From Pomacea canaliculata (Eukaryota > Mollusca > Gastropoda > Architaenioglossa > Ampullariidae): a stretch of 64,000 bases of DNA. The position numbers were made by a program, and so were the translations under genes. The number at the start of each line of letters is the position of its first letter. The stretch's first letter is position 1. The stretch is from positions 5,881,525-5,945,524 of the forward strand of contig NC_037593.1 of NCBI RefSeq assembly GCF_003073045.1, written 5' to 3'. Below are positions 22,004 through 34,925 of the stretch, one piece after another. The notes beneath the pieces were generated by a model. It was not told where the DNA came from and did not search any database. It saw only the letters and a list, made by a program, of their open reading frames with translations.

Positions 22004-24520
22004 GTCTGCCTGTCCTTAAGATATATATATATAGACTCACTGAGCACCCTCCGAGGTGAGAGCAGAGTGAAAACTTTCTATTGTTATGAGTCTGATTTAC
22101 TAATGTAGACTTAAATTTGACAAAAACTTTATACTGCTCACGATGTGAATGCTGTTCATTCTTGTGAACATTCCCTGTTCAACACATCCACAAAGTATTA
22201 TTGCAGTTTCGGTGTTTACTTTCACGAAAAACAGATACAACACGGGCGACAGGGTGTATAGTTACACCTGCACGAGGTGCCAGCATTTTCACGCCCACCC
22301 GCCAAGAATTGATGCTGTTTCTTGCGGGTCTTCATTGAAGTAGATACTTGATACCCGGAGTTCCTGGGCGGACTTCTTCAGGCGAGATGCAATAACAACT
22401 GAATTGTAAGAGTACATGCGTTGATAAATAAATTGTTGTTTGTTTATTCACTCAAATTATTTTGGACTTATTTGTTTTCATCAGGAGCTCAATCAGGCAG
22501 CAAGTATAGGTAATAGTCTCATCAACTCTTCTTTCTCGATAATAAGTTTTTAACACGAACAGTCCTAAAATTTCAGTTTATGAACAAAATATTCCGAAAC
22601 AGTTTGATTATTATGAAACTCTTCCAAGAGGAGGATCGTTCATGCGCTATTTGCTGTTAATGGTCTCCCATATCGTCCCCCGATGTAGGGAAACTGTAGA
22701 CTAACCTTTATAAAAGTATAACTGAAAACGATTGTGGATTTTTGAAGACTCTTCTGTCATATTCCTGGCTAACGAAAAGAGGGTTTGAAGGCGTGAAGCA
22801 ATGAACTACAATTTCTTGAAAACACTTCACAAATTTCTTTCAAGATAAGTCATAAACCTTGGTCATCGATGAGTCCAATGTTTTTCACTTGTTTAACCTA
22901 AATACCAACGCTCATGAAAGGAGGGGACAGCTAGCAGAAAAGTTGTGAATAATCATATAATCATCAAGATGTATAAGAGTTATTTTGAAAAAAAAAAATC
23001 AGTTTGGGGAGGTGGGGGACAAGGCGACTGCGGTCGGAGAAGAAAAGTCGGAACTGACTGTCAGAACGACTGTCTCGTCCACAGCTGTCCACGCCAGGTC
23101 CGAGTCTTTCCCCCGAAGAGTCGGTTGTCAACAGGGTCCTTCTTCATTTGTGAAGACAGACGATGTTTTCGCCTTCCCGCGTCGGCCTCGCCGAAGTCTC
23201 GTGGGAAGAGACGCTCCGAGACTTTTCCGGTGATGGTCCAAATCGGGGAAGAGGTTGGTGGAGAGCGGGTTTGGGGCTCGCCTGGACCTTATAAATGTTT
23301 CTGCTTCCGTGAGGCCGGCTGGTAAAGATACCTTGACGACAAAGAGACTAATTGTTTATCGCAGGTGTGTCCGGGAGATTGGTCAGGGTGGGGCTGGAGG
23401 GGATAGAGGACAACTGCTGACGCTGCAGGTGCTGTTGATCAGTTTGACAGTCCACGGGTCTGTCCTCCGTCATGCGAGCCAGGTGAGTGTCCACGATGAA
23501 AGCTTGCTTCTGTCACACTTGAGGCAATAATATCCCAGAAGGCCAGGTGGGGACAGCGCCAGCGCACATTTCCTGTAAGGCGATCCAAGTGGGTTATCCT
23601 CGACAGATCTCGTGACGTCACCGCAGGGTAATCAGGATAAATGAGGGTAAGCTGACCTGCTGTGTGGGCACACGATGAAGTCCCTTTGACAGAGACCAAC
23701 AGACGGCGTTACTATTTTTGTCTTCTAGCAATCACAGACCTGAAAAAAATAAACGAATTTTTTTAAAGATGAAATTGGCTGTGTAAAAAAAATTTTCATC
23801 GCAAAATACGGCTTTTCTGCTATATTTTTTTTTTTTGGACCAATGATAATTTAATAATTTGATAATTTAGTAACCGTGAACCAGAATGTATTTAACAGGT
23901 GCTGGACACTCTGACTCACATACACACTCATCTACTAACACCCACTCGCTAACCCCACTCATTCTCTCAGCCACCCAGCTCATCAGCCAGACAGACTTGT
24001 TTGCACTCTCCAAGTCCCCACCGAGACTGAGTGTGGGGGAAGGGAGGAAAGGGATGATGGAGGGGTTAAGGATTCCAGACATATTCAGTTAGTCTTTTTT
24101 TTTCCTCTCTCCTACGATGGTCTGGCTGATTGACCACCCACAGAACTCGGTAACCCGGGGTGGCCTCGGACTGATGTCTCGTGCAGTTTGTGTCGGGCGG
24201 GTAAACACGTTTCTGTGAAGACTCACACCAAAAGCTGTGTTTTCAGTCTGCACCCAGACAAGCATCAAAGCCATTAGTGTCAAGCTTGCAGGCAGATTTC
24301 CGTAGAAGTGCATCGAGCCAATCGATGATGTATTTATTTTTACCCTGATGATTTGATTTGCATCGTCGGTTTACTTTCTAATTATTTGAAGGCCGCGTGT
24401 CACTGCGGGCTCCAGTCTTTACACTGTAGACATTGCTTATTAAGCTCCATTACAGGAGATGGAAAAAGTTGCTGTTGTAGTTTCTGTTTAATTTCTAACG
24501 CCGACTTTCTAATCTCACTT
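22004..24520. other. GPCR upstream flank and intergenic DNA
   Basis: An alternating AT run (22020-22033) lies just upstream of the GPCR ATG on the minus strand. A GC-richer patch at 23020-23480 includes a splice-like AG...GTGAGT pair (23429-23479), but no reading frame with recognisable homology. Nothing else is supported. Confidence 0.35.
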
Positions 24521-24523
24521 TTC

Positions 24524-24720
24524 TTGGGGCCAGCTTTACGATAGGGCGGTGCGTATCCCCTTTCCCTCGATGCCTTACCTTTTCCAATCCTCTGTGGAGA
24601 GGGTACCCATTCCCAACAGCTGAGAAAAAATGAGAAAGCTGGATGAGCAACACGGGTATCAAACCGGCGCGACTCTCAGTTCGGACGCCAGCGCTCTAAC
24701 TCCTGCTTATCCTTCCACCC
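24524..24720 (-). mobile_element. tRNA-derived SINE
   Basis: The minus strand starts with a tRNA-like head (AAGCAGGAGTTAGAGCGCTGG as A-box region, B-box GGTTTGATACCC), followed by GGGTACCC, GGAAAAGGTAAGGC and a GGGATACGCACCGCCC end. It belongs to the same family as 13155-13326. Ends are approximate and no target duplication was identified. Confidence 0.55.
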
Positions 24721-25345
24721 CGAGATCGTCTACCCACAACCCTCCCAAAGCATATCTCTCTTTTTTTTTCTTTTTACATCCGGAATAACAGTAAACACGA
24801 GTCATTCATTCATCAATCAATTATCCCTTCATATTTCCTGCTTGCAAGATTGCTATTTCTGTACTCGACATTTTTAGTGGAGTATATAATATGATTGGCG
24901 GGGCGTTCAGTGCAGAGTCACATACCCTGACAATATTGAAAGCTTACACTAATGTGTTATTCAAGAAAATTAAACCAGAAGCTGCGTGTTGCACCGGTCA
25001 CAACTCATTAAATTATTGGCAACAAAGTCTGGTCATCACAAGATGACAACAGCACAATGTGCGTGCGTGCGTGGGTGTGTGCGTGTGATTTATTTTTAAA
25101 TTGCTGAAAACATTAAGGGGTACAAAATTAAATTAGAATACTAAAATATCAATGAAGATTAATGACACTTTAATAATTATTCAGCGCCCACTCGCTCTAG
25201 CAAATCAGTTCGCAAAGTAAAGGTTACTGTGTGTCTGGCATCAACTCTGTATCGACGGAATCTCTGGACCAGAATTATGTCCTCCATTCCGTTTGCTGAG
25301 TCCCCTATCTTGTAATTGAATGCATTAACTATCCTGCTTGCTGAG

Positions 25346-25376
<31 letters not shown>

Positions 25377-26640
25377 GTCTGGAGGTAAGGTTGTAATTAT
25401 TCTTCCAACCAATTTAAAATGATTGTAAAGCCACGTTTAGAAAGATTGGCTTCTATAATTCTGTAAACATGAACACAAATAACATCTGCAACTTACTGGT
25501 CGCTAAAAGAAAACTTTAGAGTTTGAGAAATACTGAATAAATTCAGATCCAGTCCAATACTCTTTAGGCTTGGCGGTCTCATATTTTCTATTCAACAAGT
25601 AAGACATAGATATACCTAGAGAACAAAGAACATGCCTATTGTGCTGACAAGTGGAGTCAGGGGAGAAACTTCTTTATGTTTCTGTCCTCACCCAACTGCT
25701 CTGGTACCAAGATATTCTGTCATTACCTGAAATATCATTTGATGAATAATAGTAAATATCAAAGCACACAAAAAATTAAAGCAGTTTCCTTTTAACAATA
25801 TCTTTGTTGAATTATGGTTTATATAGTCTTTCTTTCCTTGATAACAATCCTTTATATCTTGCTATTGTTATGTAAATGTCTCTGCTTGTTTGTTATTTAT
25901 GTATTATTCCCTCATCAGTCTGCAGAATGCCATGTTCATGATATAGTATTATTGTATGATATATCCTTGCACAGTTCGGCTTACATCTAACGGCTAAAAT
26001 ATCCCCTGGCTTTCAAGCTCATGCCATAAACAAGCAAAAAATGAAATTATTCCAGCAGCAGGAGTGACATTAATCACACGCTCATATAGAATGAAAACAA
26101 ACTCATACTCCCACATAAAAATCACATTAACCAGATGGCAGTGTATAAGTATTTTTTAAAAAAATTCCTCCACAGCCTAGAGAAAAATAACTTTACTCAT
26201 CATATTTCTTACAGTATAGGGAAAGAGGAAACCGGCTTTCTTGACAATCCTGTGGTATGGAACTTTTGTGTTTTGAGGACCACCTTTGTGATGGTCGCTT
26301 GCATAGCATCTCAGCATCAAGGAAGATGATTAGGACAATGAATATGACCCTGAACTCTCCCCCTCCCCAAAACATGTTCATACAATCTATCCTGCAGACA
26401 ATCTACTACAAAGCAAAAAAATAAAAACCTTAAAAAATTCCTCAATGATACCACCAATTAAAAGAACAAAAGGTAAATTTCAACACAAACATCAGATGAT
26501 GTTTCCCAATCTCTCAGAATATTGAACGAGAATCGACAGAAACAGATCGCAGACAACTCAAGTGCAAAACATACCGCGTTCAGCTTTCCGCACGGTCGAG
26601 GGTCGATGGTGGCCATCGGTGCCGGGGTAAAAAAAATAAA
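24721..26640. other. Intergenic DNA, no supported gene
   Basis: AT-rich sequence with a short GT-rich run at 25058-25088. No exon or element signature was recognised apart from the poly(T) listed separately. Confidence 0.35.
25348..25376. repeat. Poly(T) tract of 29 bases
   Basis: Pure homopolymer. It may be the poly(A) tail of a minus-strand retroelement, but no recognisable body lies beside it. Confidence 0.9.
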
Positions 26641-26760
26641 AGTTGTTCAGAAACTGCTGTCTTGTGGGGTGGCATGAATTGAACCATTCATCTTGCTGGC
26701 TGCAGGGCAGCTCCTGGCACAGTGACGCACGGACTTGACGTGGTGCCACGTGCTAGCCAG
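26640..26760 (-). mobile_element. tRNA-like SINE head (candidate)
   Basis: On the minus strand a TGGCTAGCACGTGG (A-box-like) is followed about 60 bases later by GGTTCAATTC (B-box-like), the spacing expected of a polymerase III tRNA-type promoter. No shared body with the other SINEs was identified. Confidence 0.3.
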
Positions 26761-26789
26761 CGCCTGCCTTATCTAACTCCACCTTCCAG

Positions 26790-26962
26790 TCTCGGAACCT
26801 CACTTCCGGTTGTGCAAACCCTCCCGGTCCCTCCCAGACACCTCTCAAGATGGCCATATCGAACGCAAACTTTTCTCGCCGCAGGTCGGGTGGCTTTTTA
26901 ATGCGAAACGGAATGCATCGCCGTGCATTCTGGGTGTCAGACTGCGGGTGCTGTATGTCAAG
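26790..26962 (+). promoter_or_regulatory. Promoter-like patch with possible first coding exon
   Basis: A GC-richer patch carries an ETS-like ACTTCCGG at about 26809, an AAGATGGCC (YY1-like and a good initiation context) with ATG at 26850, an open frame of 37 codons, and a strong donor CAAG|gtgagtg after 26962. Together these resemble a TATA-less promoter with a first exon. No downstream partner exon was found on the plus strand, so the gene is hypothetical. Confidence 0.25.
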
Positions 26963-29088
26963 GTGAGTGACGGGGCCACCAGATGTCGCCATCATTTGGT
27001 TTGCGTCACGTCACATCCGGGAGGCTGTTTTACAATACTGCGGCATTTGGAGATGGAAATCAGCGTAAAATAAGCACTTAAGTGTAGACCAAAAGTCGGG
27101 ACTTGATTCGATTAACAACCTCACATTCAAATTATTTTTTACCAAAATAGTTTTGAATGGTCCGGTGCGTTGTGTCTTGGTTCTCCATTGTGGAGTACAG
27201 GGAGGTAATCACGTCGCAGCATGGCTTGTGTCAGCCATCGGCTAAAATGAAACAGGGATGATAATTGACTGATTCGTTACAAATTGTTACTTCGTTTGCA
27301 TAAACTGAGGTCTGTACGCATCTAATTAGCAGTCAGCCCTTTTTTTAAACAAATCGTGTAGGGTTTCCAAAATGTGGTTCACAGTTGAATATGGCGACTA
27401 ACTACGCCCACTTGGTACTTAAGTGCCCTTCAGCAGTGGATAGTTGCCATCAGCCTTCATTTACTTCCTGAATTTCCTTCCTTTTCTAAAGGATTTAAAG
27501 AAGGCTGCGACATCTTCAATGCACAGATCAATTAATGACCAGTTTTACAGAGAATAAATAATCCTAACGAATCCTAATGAACGAATTAATTCAGCTAATT
27601 TGAATATTTTTTTAATACATTTTTGGAGAATGATTTAGAATGGTGTAGATGATAAAACACTGTTGCCCTAATACTTTTTTCTATTTAGTTATAACGAATG
27701 TTATATGAGAATAAAAAAATGTATTTTGACGTTTGGCTTTTTTTTTTTTTTTTTTTTTTTGGTTCTTCCTTCCTTTTTTTGACATTGTCAGACACAGGTG
27801 CCTTTACTTTCGGGGTCAAATGGAGAATTCAAGCTACCAAATGGTGTTCAGACTCTGGTGTATATTCCTTTCTGTTACTTTATCCCAGTACATCTTTGAT
27901 ATGTCTTCCTAACCGTGGGCTCGGTGGTAAAGCAGCCTCTAGGGTCTAGACACAGGCTTTGTAACGGAGACAAGACCCTTGGCGTTGATGTTCCCATAAT
28001 GCCCCACAGCAAGGACCATGAAAATGTTCTTCCTTCATGACTGGGTCCTCTTTCTAAAAGAAAAGTTCAAAGTGACATTTTACTAATTATTCTACTTACT
28101 GCCATTCTGCATTCCCACCACACCACAGGACACTTGGGAGTTGTCTTCTACAGCAGCCTGAGGCCGTGACCTCCAGTGACCTGGCTAAGAGTTGTCTCCT
28201 GGTTGAAACTCACTTTTTAAAATTATTGTTGTTGCTCCCCCTAATTTGATCTTTCAGCTGGAGGTACGTTCTTTGGCGTCTTCCGGCTAAATATAGCCGT
28301 GGGCAGGGAAGCCAGATGCAGGCTATTCGCGTTTAGAGTTGTTCGATCCCCATCTCCGCCTCCCCCGTCCTCATCCCACCCACCCACCGGTCTGGGTCAA
28401 CTGTTCTTCAGTTTCAGAACTCGTTGGTCTCTAAGGAACCCGATAGTCTTAATCGGGGTTCAGCCGTGTTGTGTTTCAAACTGTTTACCTTAAATACCTT
28501 AGTCGTCTGCTTTTGTTTTGTTCCAAAGATCAACCTTGACATCGTCAGAACTGTTTTCCTTTATCTTCCCTTTACTTCCAGTATCGTTCAGCCTTGCTCA
28601 CTTCTTCAACCTCCATTTTTCAGCTTCCTGTTGTTGTTTTTTTTTTAGGATTTTGTTTTCTTGACACACGTTTGATGTCTACAGGTGTGTCAAAGCTTCG
28701 AGAAACGAGTCAGGTAGTAATCTTCTTGCCCTCTTGGTTGATCTCTTGGAGCTCAGGTTTCAAATGACAGTCTTGACACCCGTGTACCCGCTTACAACTT
28801 TGAACTTATCCCCGTGGTTGACAGACATATTTCACTTACCTCTTTCGTCATGTCACCTACAGTCCCTCCGCACCGAGGCTCACTACTGAAGTGATGGATG
28901 CAAAGGTGTTCTGCGTGCTGACCGTCACAGGATAAAAACAAGTTTGTCATTCCCCAGATATATCTTCTTGAATCACGGGGAGGTACCAAAGTATCTGATT
29001 ATGGAAGCAAATATTCACTACACTAATCTGAAGCTGGAATATCTTTCCTGGATCCGTTACTTGACCAGATATTTTTTGTAAATATTTT
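26963..29088. other. Intergenic DNA, no supported gene
   Basis: Includes a poly(T) at about 27739-27762 and two weak tRNA-like segments (27910-27990 and 28280-28360, the latter with GTTGTTCGATCCCC). No coding exon was recognised. Confidence 0.3.
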
Positions 29089-30415
29089 ATGGAGAAAACA
29101 AGTCACATCGGAGCAGACTTAAACAAATCATCTATCTTCTCCAGGACACCTCTCGTCCAAGTTTTTGCGCCCGTCTCCCAATCCGAGATCAAAGACATCT
29201 TTACGAGGTCTCCACAGAACTGCTGGTCTCTTGATCCTGGTCCCATCCACCTCTTCTGTGTGGATAATTCCAGTAATCACATCCATCATCAACATTCTTT
29301 GTCACCCGCCACGTGACCTCCTCTTCCTAGCATGCTGCTGTCATCCAGCTGCTAAAGAAGTCCAAAGACTCAAAAAATAATCGCCCTGTATCAAACCTCC
29401 ATTTGTTATATAAAATACTGGAGAAAGCTGTGCTTCGTCAACGACACCACCACTGTGAAGATCATTAACTACCAGGGCCATCTCCTTCTCAATCTGTTTA
29501 AGTGAACTCAGTTACACAGAGACATCTTTGCTTCGTGTGGTCAGTGATTTGTTTTACCACCACACACCACTCGGACGAGTGGATGAAAGCAATCAAATTA
29601 CTTCTGAATGAAGACAAAACGGAGCTTCTAACTGTAAGCATGAAGTACTCCACCTTCCACCACTATTACATTATCAGGTGTGAGCACCCTCCTCTCCCAG
29701 GCGGTGAGAACTCTCGGTGTGATCATTGACACACCACTCTCACCACTGAACCTCATTAATGCAGTCTGTAAACCAATTTTTCTAAAGCATCGCAGAATTA
29801 GCCAAGACTTTCATTTATCGTTTCTGCCACCAAGAAATTTAAGTCTGTATTTGTTCTGTCCCTGGGGAGCTATTCCAGCTCCCTGTTTGCTGAGCTTCCC
29901 GAGCTTTAAAGAGCGCCACACCGAGCTGCCCGCATTGTCTTACATAAGTCTGATCACGTGACATCCCTCCCTCCGTGAGCTGCACGTGCTGCCTCCCCAT
30001 GTGCTCTTTGAATACCAGGGGGGAACCACACTCTGTTCCCGTTGTTTTCACGACCTAGTCTCGTGGTACCTGAGTTATTAATACCCTATTAATACCCTAT
30101 TAATACCCTATTAATACCCTATTAATACCCTATTCATACCCTATTGCTCCCTTGTTAAGACCTTGTCAGTCCAGTCGTTGCCTCCTGCATGCGCCACGTA
30201 TCAGACAGGATAAGTTCGGGCGCCGCTCTTTTCCTCCCATGGCCCCAGTGTCTGGAATGATTTGCCACCAACCGTCACTTTGCACAAGTGCCACCGTTGA
30301 TGCTTTCAAGTCTGCCAGCGCCACCTTTTGTGGGAACACTTCATTAGCTGGCGGCTTTCTCTTTTCTCTGACCCTTGCACTCCTTGTGGTAATGTGTTTT
30401 ATTTAGGCGCATGTG
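29089..30415 (+). mobile_element. Decayed L2/CR1-like LINE
   Basis: Broken plus-strand frames reproduce, in the correct order, landmarks of CR1/L2-clade polyproteins: APVSQSEIKDIFTRSP and SLDPGPIHL (about 29165-29255), LLKKSKDSKNNRPVSNL-like sequence and KILEKAVLRQ (about 29345-29440), LLLNEDKTELLTVSMKYS (about 29600-29660), the RTLGVIID segment (about 29705), and the C-terminal RRSFPPMAPVSG...ATVDAFKSASATF (about 30212-30330). Many frameshifts and stops show that it is long dead. It ends at an (ACAG)n repeat, as L2-like 3' ends often do. Confidence 0.8.
30077..30142. repeat. 11-bp tandem repeat, six units
   Basis: Six units of ATTAATACCCT, the last with one substitution, lie within the decayed L2-like LINE and interrupt its reading frame. 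Confidence 0.93.
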
Positions 30416-30420
30416 TGAGA

Positions 30421-30423
30421 CAC

Positions 30424-30480
<57 letters not shown>
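30421..30480. repeat. (ACAG)n microsatellite
   Basis: About 14 tandem ACAG units directly downstream of the L2-like LINE. Confidence 0.95.
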
Positions 30481-32620
30481 AAAAGAAAAATATAAACTGA
30501 TTTTTGTCAAAGTGCAGTCAAGAAAAGGCTCCAAAGAATTATTCTTTTAAAAAAAAAGAATAGAAGGACCTCTTTGAAAATTTATAGCAACATTTTCCAT
30601 TCGGATCTAAACTGTGGAAACTTTTATTTTCTTTCCCTCCCCAAAATTATTTTGTTGATCTCTTACAGAATTAAAGACATTAAAGCCGGCCACAGCAAGC
30701 GGAGGTCAAATCTCACAGGTTCAGTCTTCTTTCAACAAACTCGTATTTTACCTCTCGCTGCAATAATGCCGAACACTCTGACAGTTGTTTGAACCTTCTA
30801 ATGACAAAGAGGTAAAAAAAGAGGTAAAGAGGTAAAAATCTTCAGTGCCAGGGGAAACACTAGGACACATGTTAGAGAAAACCTTTAGAAGTTGTTAACT
30901 CGGGTATCCTAGGCAACGAGAAGAACAACTAAGAAAACCCTAGAGAGAAGGAGAGGTTGTGTTACTTCACAGAAACTGTGCTCTGAGAAACATAAATTTC
31001 ATCTTTAGGCATCAAAACACAAGTTCTTGATGGAGATATGGCGAGGAAGGGAGAAGGGACAAACAATCATCGTCAATGAGGTCGATGGGAAAGTTTGCAT
31101 GAGCTGAAAGTCTTGGGAAACGGTAAGGTGAGCTGTAAACGACCTGAGTTTTATTTACCAGGTTGTCTGTCCGTAGCAAAGGTCATTGTCAGATGGCTGT
31201 TGCATCTGAGTTGCTTTTCTTTGTAAATTGTGAATTTTACTGCTGGATGCTAATTGTTTGTAACACTCGAACACGCGCTCACACGCACGCACAAGCGCGC
31301 GCCACTTCGTACTTTCGGGAAAATTCGATCAACAATTTTACGCCTTGTGACCGATTTATCTGCCTTCATTTCATCTCCATTATTTCCTCACGGACCGAAT
31401 TCATCCTACCGAAGCTGTAAATGAGACGCCTGGGAGATGAACTTTTTCTCCCTCCACAACTCACTCGTCTCTCTCTCTCTCACACACACACACACACCTT
31501 CACAAAATAAAACAAAAACTCCTCAAAGTCAAATTTCGACAGATCGACTAAATTTATCAAAAAGAAAACACCAACAACAAACCAGAATGGATGGCTCTAA
31601 TCAGCCAGGGCAAAGAAAGACGAGATTTGAAGGCTACGAAGGAAGCAGTGTCATTACTGGTAATTTACCGACTGACAGCATCTAGATGGCAACTGTCTAT
31701 CAGTGAATAAGGTTCAGTTAAAGGCTAACCCGAGTCAAACAAATTAATCTGAAAGTCACTTAGAAGTAAGACGAACAGCATCTCTTCAAGAGGTTACTAG
31801 AAAATACATTGAGAATTTTCTGGATGGGGTTAGGGAGATAAGAAAAGTACTCATGAGCTGCACGAATTAACCTTTATTTTGCCTGCTGACATTACAGCCA
31901 TTAGAGAACTTCTAACGAGAGATTGCTGTGGGCTGCAAGTAGAAACTCGCGAAAAATAAGGTCTTGGCTCGTTACAAAACTCAGGTGAAAAGTGTGATCT
32001 ACAAAAGCGAGTACCTCCCTAGCGGAACTAGGTGTCTTTCTCGGCTCCGATTATGGGGAGTTAGTATTTTCTTCTTTCTTCTTGTTCCTAATGTTCCCAG
32101 TGGAGCTGAAGCCGCGAGACATATCTTACAATAAGTTAAAGCCACTCGTCTAAAACAGTTTTGCTCTCGGGTTAGCATTTAACCGACGCTGGCCGAAAAC
32201 AAAACTAGGAGCATCAGAAACACATGGTCCCTGGGCATTCTTATTTAACATAAATAACGGTTTGGTCTGCCGGTGCGTGATATAAAGAGAATAGTCTCCC
32301 TTTGGCGAGTTAACTCCCGTGACACCCACGGATGAGCTGTTTCCGCCCACCACGGGAGCGCGATGTAGACTGTAAGCATTCGTTCATGGAGTGCTTGGGA
32401 GAGCCGCCTGTGCAGCCAACAATTTCCCCAAACTGTGGTCAATACCACATCAATCAAAGCTGGCAAACAGTCCACTTCCTGATCTGCGCCTCGGCACCCA
32501 GTGCGCATGTCTGTTGCTTCGGAGCTAATGCGTGTGTTGCGGTTTGGTCTGGAAGGAATGGATGCTGGTTGTTATGAATTTTACTTTCAACAGAATAAAA
32601 TGGTTGTGTATTCCTTTGAA
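30481..32620. other. Intergenic DNA, no supported gene
   Basis: Contains a (CT)n/(CA)n run at 31467-31498 and a CA-rich patch at 31270-31305. No exon or element was recognised. Confidence 0.35.
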
Positions 32621-32625
32621 CAGAA

Positions 32626-32626
32626 G

Positions 32627-32703
<77 letters not shown>
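32626..32703. repeat. (GTT)n microsatellite
   Basis: About 26 uninterrupted GTT units; the long Leu-, Cys- and Val-type frames across it are artefacts. Confidence 0.95.
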
Positions 32704-33309
32704 ATGGCTGCTGCCAGGTTCCTTGGGACCCTACTTATTTATGAAACAAGAGAAACCCTAACCCTTGGACAACATGGAATTCAAGGGAAGCGTCTTCGCA
32801 GTCATGTAGCGGGGTCCAGACCCCGTATCTTGTAACTTTACCCCTGGGGCTGTAGCTATGAGGCAGTGGCAAGGATGTAAAAGGTAAAGAAACAAAGTTA
32901 TTTTGCAGATTCTGAAACCTTAATAACTTCAGGGACCGGATATAAGACATTCGTTCTATTTATTGACCCCTTGAGGAGCCTGGACAAATTGACTATGCCC
33001 AAACAACAGTTCATCATACAATTTCATTTCTTAAAGCTTGAATAAATATGAATACATAAAAGCAAATATAGGACAGCAATTATGTTAATATCAGTTAGGC
33101 ATTAAACTGACTTAAACCAGACATTGTTTATCAAAACTATTGCAAACAATTTTGATAAATTTGACAAGTTTTCTCAGTACATGCTTTGTACGAAGCAGAA
33201 GAGACTTCAATTTTTCCCAGAATATTTAAAATAAAATTAAATTAAGGAATTTCTTTTTTCTTTCATTTTTGAAGCAATCACGGACTAAAATTCGTCTCCA
33301 AGAAACCAA

Positions 33310-33677
33310 CAGTGTTGTCCATAGGAATGGGAATCCCATGGGAATCCCATGGGAAACGTCCCATGGGATGGGATGGGATGGGACAGCACACATTTGTATT
33401 TCCCATGGTAGTCGATACTTGATATTGCAAAATAAATTTACTGTTATTTCATTCATCAAGGATTTAAATCTTTCCTCTGAATCATCTATTGTATGTGAAG
33501 TAGCAGGAATTATAGAACAAAAGCCGAAAAGTGGTTTTCAGTGTTGTCCATAGGATTGTTAATACCATGGGAATCCCATGGGAAACATCCCGTGGGATGG
33601 GACGGGATGGGACAGGCATAAATTGCCATGGGATGGGATGGGACGGGATAGAAAAATATGTCCCATGGACAACCCTG
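33310..33677. mobile_element. Non-autonomous hAT element rich in CCATGGGA palindromes
   Basis: The ends are inverted: left CAGTGTTGTCCATAGG, right complement CAGGGTTGTCCATGGG. Both sides are flanked by the same 8 bp, GAAACCAA (33302-33309 and 33678-33685), the duplication size of hAT transposons. The interior is built of CCCATGGGA and GGGATGGGAT repeats that are self-complementary. A second copy of the left terminus occurs inside at 33539, so the element is internally duplicated or two elements are nested. There is no coding capacity. Confidence 0.75.
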
Positions 33678-33914
33678 GAAACCAAGCTTCACATTTATTA
33701 ACACGCTTGCCCTTGCTTTCCCCATATTTCCCCCCAGGACAATATTTCCCCTTGATTCAATAACTAGTCCTGCAGGCTGAATGGCCTGTCTCCCCGCCAC
33801 CAGATGAGATGCAGGGCACTGGCACAGGACATGGTGTAAGAAAGCACTCACAGCACGAATTAAGCATTTCCATCTCGACCCACTGCACCGCCATTATCAA
33901 GACGAAGACTGCAA

Positions 33915-34005
33915 GAACTCATGCTGCGGTCCATAACAGGATCGAAGCCCGGCCAGTAACGATTTCTGTAAGTCGACAAGCGCTGCCCGACGGCGAGGAG
34001 AGATA
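33915..34005 (-). mobile_element. tRNA-like SINE head (candidate)
   Basis: The minus strand reads GTCGGGCAGCGCTTGTCGACTT then GGCCGGGCTTCGATCC, an arrangement similar to a degenerate tRNA D-arm/T-arm pair (B-box-like GGGCTTCGATCC). No body or tail was defined. Confidence 0.3.
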
Positions 34006-34691
34006 ATGAAAGCGATGTGTTTCTATGTCGGTTGTTGCTAATGCTTATGTCAAATCGTTTCCACCAATCAGCGAGCACGTCTGTTAATACAAACAGGTTT
34101 TGTAAAAGCGTCAACAGTTTCTGCCAAAAATCTTTTTTATTCTAGAAGTATAAAGTTTTATTTCTCTAAAACCATTTCCCACCCACTCATCCACCCCCAT
34201 TCACTTTTTACTTTTACCTCCTTTCCCTACCCTTTGACCTTTCCAATAAATCTTCCCAGGTTTTAACCCCTTTGTCTTTAAATCCCTGGTCATTTTTTTA
34301 TCATCCATAAATCACTGATGATCAATCGATTGGCTGTCAGTTAAGTCTGCGCAGCCATGATGACAAACTGTTCTTTTTTTACTATTTGTTCTACGTTTTG
34401 TTATTTGCTTGTTGCGTACGAGAGAGTAAAAAAAAAGGAGAAGCCGACTTGATGGGTTTGTACTTATGCGGGGCTCGTAAGTCCAGTCCCTCAATTTACC
34501 CTAACTGCGGCTGGTTTGTCGTTCGAAAAGTAGCATTAAGGCAGCCCCTAGAATTATTCGTGAACTTTCCATCAATTTAAAGGAGTAGTGGGATGCAATT
34601 TTGTTTTTCGAATGATCAGGTAAAGCTTAATAGATATGCTGTTTACCCAAATCGGGGTGAATACCCCCATTCAACAATACAGAGGTCAGGA

Positions 34692-34716
34692 CTAACCCTA
34701 ACCCTAACACTAACCC
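34692..34716. repeat. Short interstitial telomere-like repeat
   Basis: Four CTAACC-type units, one with an A-for-C change, match the animal TTAGGG telomere repeat. This is an internal relic, not a chromosome end. Confidence 0.7.
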
Positions 34717-34925
34717 TTCCTCTCCGTAACCCCATCGTAAAGGCTTGAACCAATGGGAAGTCTGAGACCGCATTTTAATCATGCGTAGTTGGGTACAAAC
34801 GTGACGTCACGATTTGTTGACTGTGAATGATGTTTGTATCTCCAGAACGGAAGCTCAGAGAATATTCATCCAGATTTGCCAAACAATAACTAGAATTAAG
34901 CTTTACTCAATCATTAGAAAACAAA

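Noticed and set aside
23429..23479. Mini-exon-like AG...GTGAGT segment of 51 bp
   Set aside because: Only 17 codons, no partner exons and no homology; splice-like pairs of this length are common by chance.
27910..27990. tRNA-like GGGCTCGGTGGTAAAGC segment
   Set aside because: Resembles an A-box, but no B-box follows at the right spacing and no shared SINE body was seen.
32501..32761. Leu- or Cys-rich frames
   Set aside because: Direct translation of the (GTT)n microsatellite.
34692..34716. Telomere end
   Set aside because: Only about four units with an error, and unique sequence on both sides; an interstitial relic.
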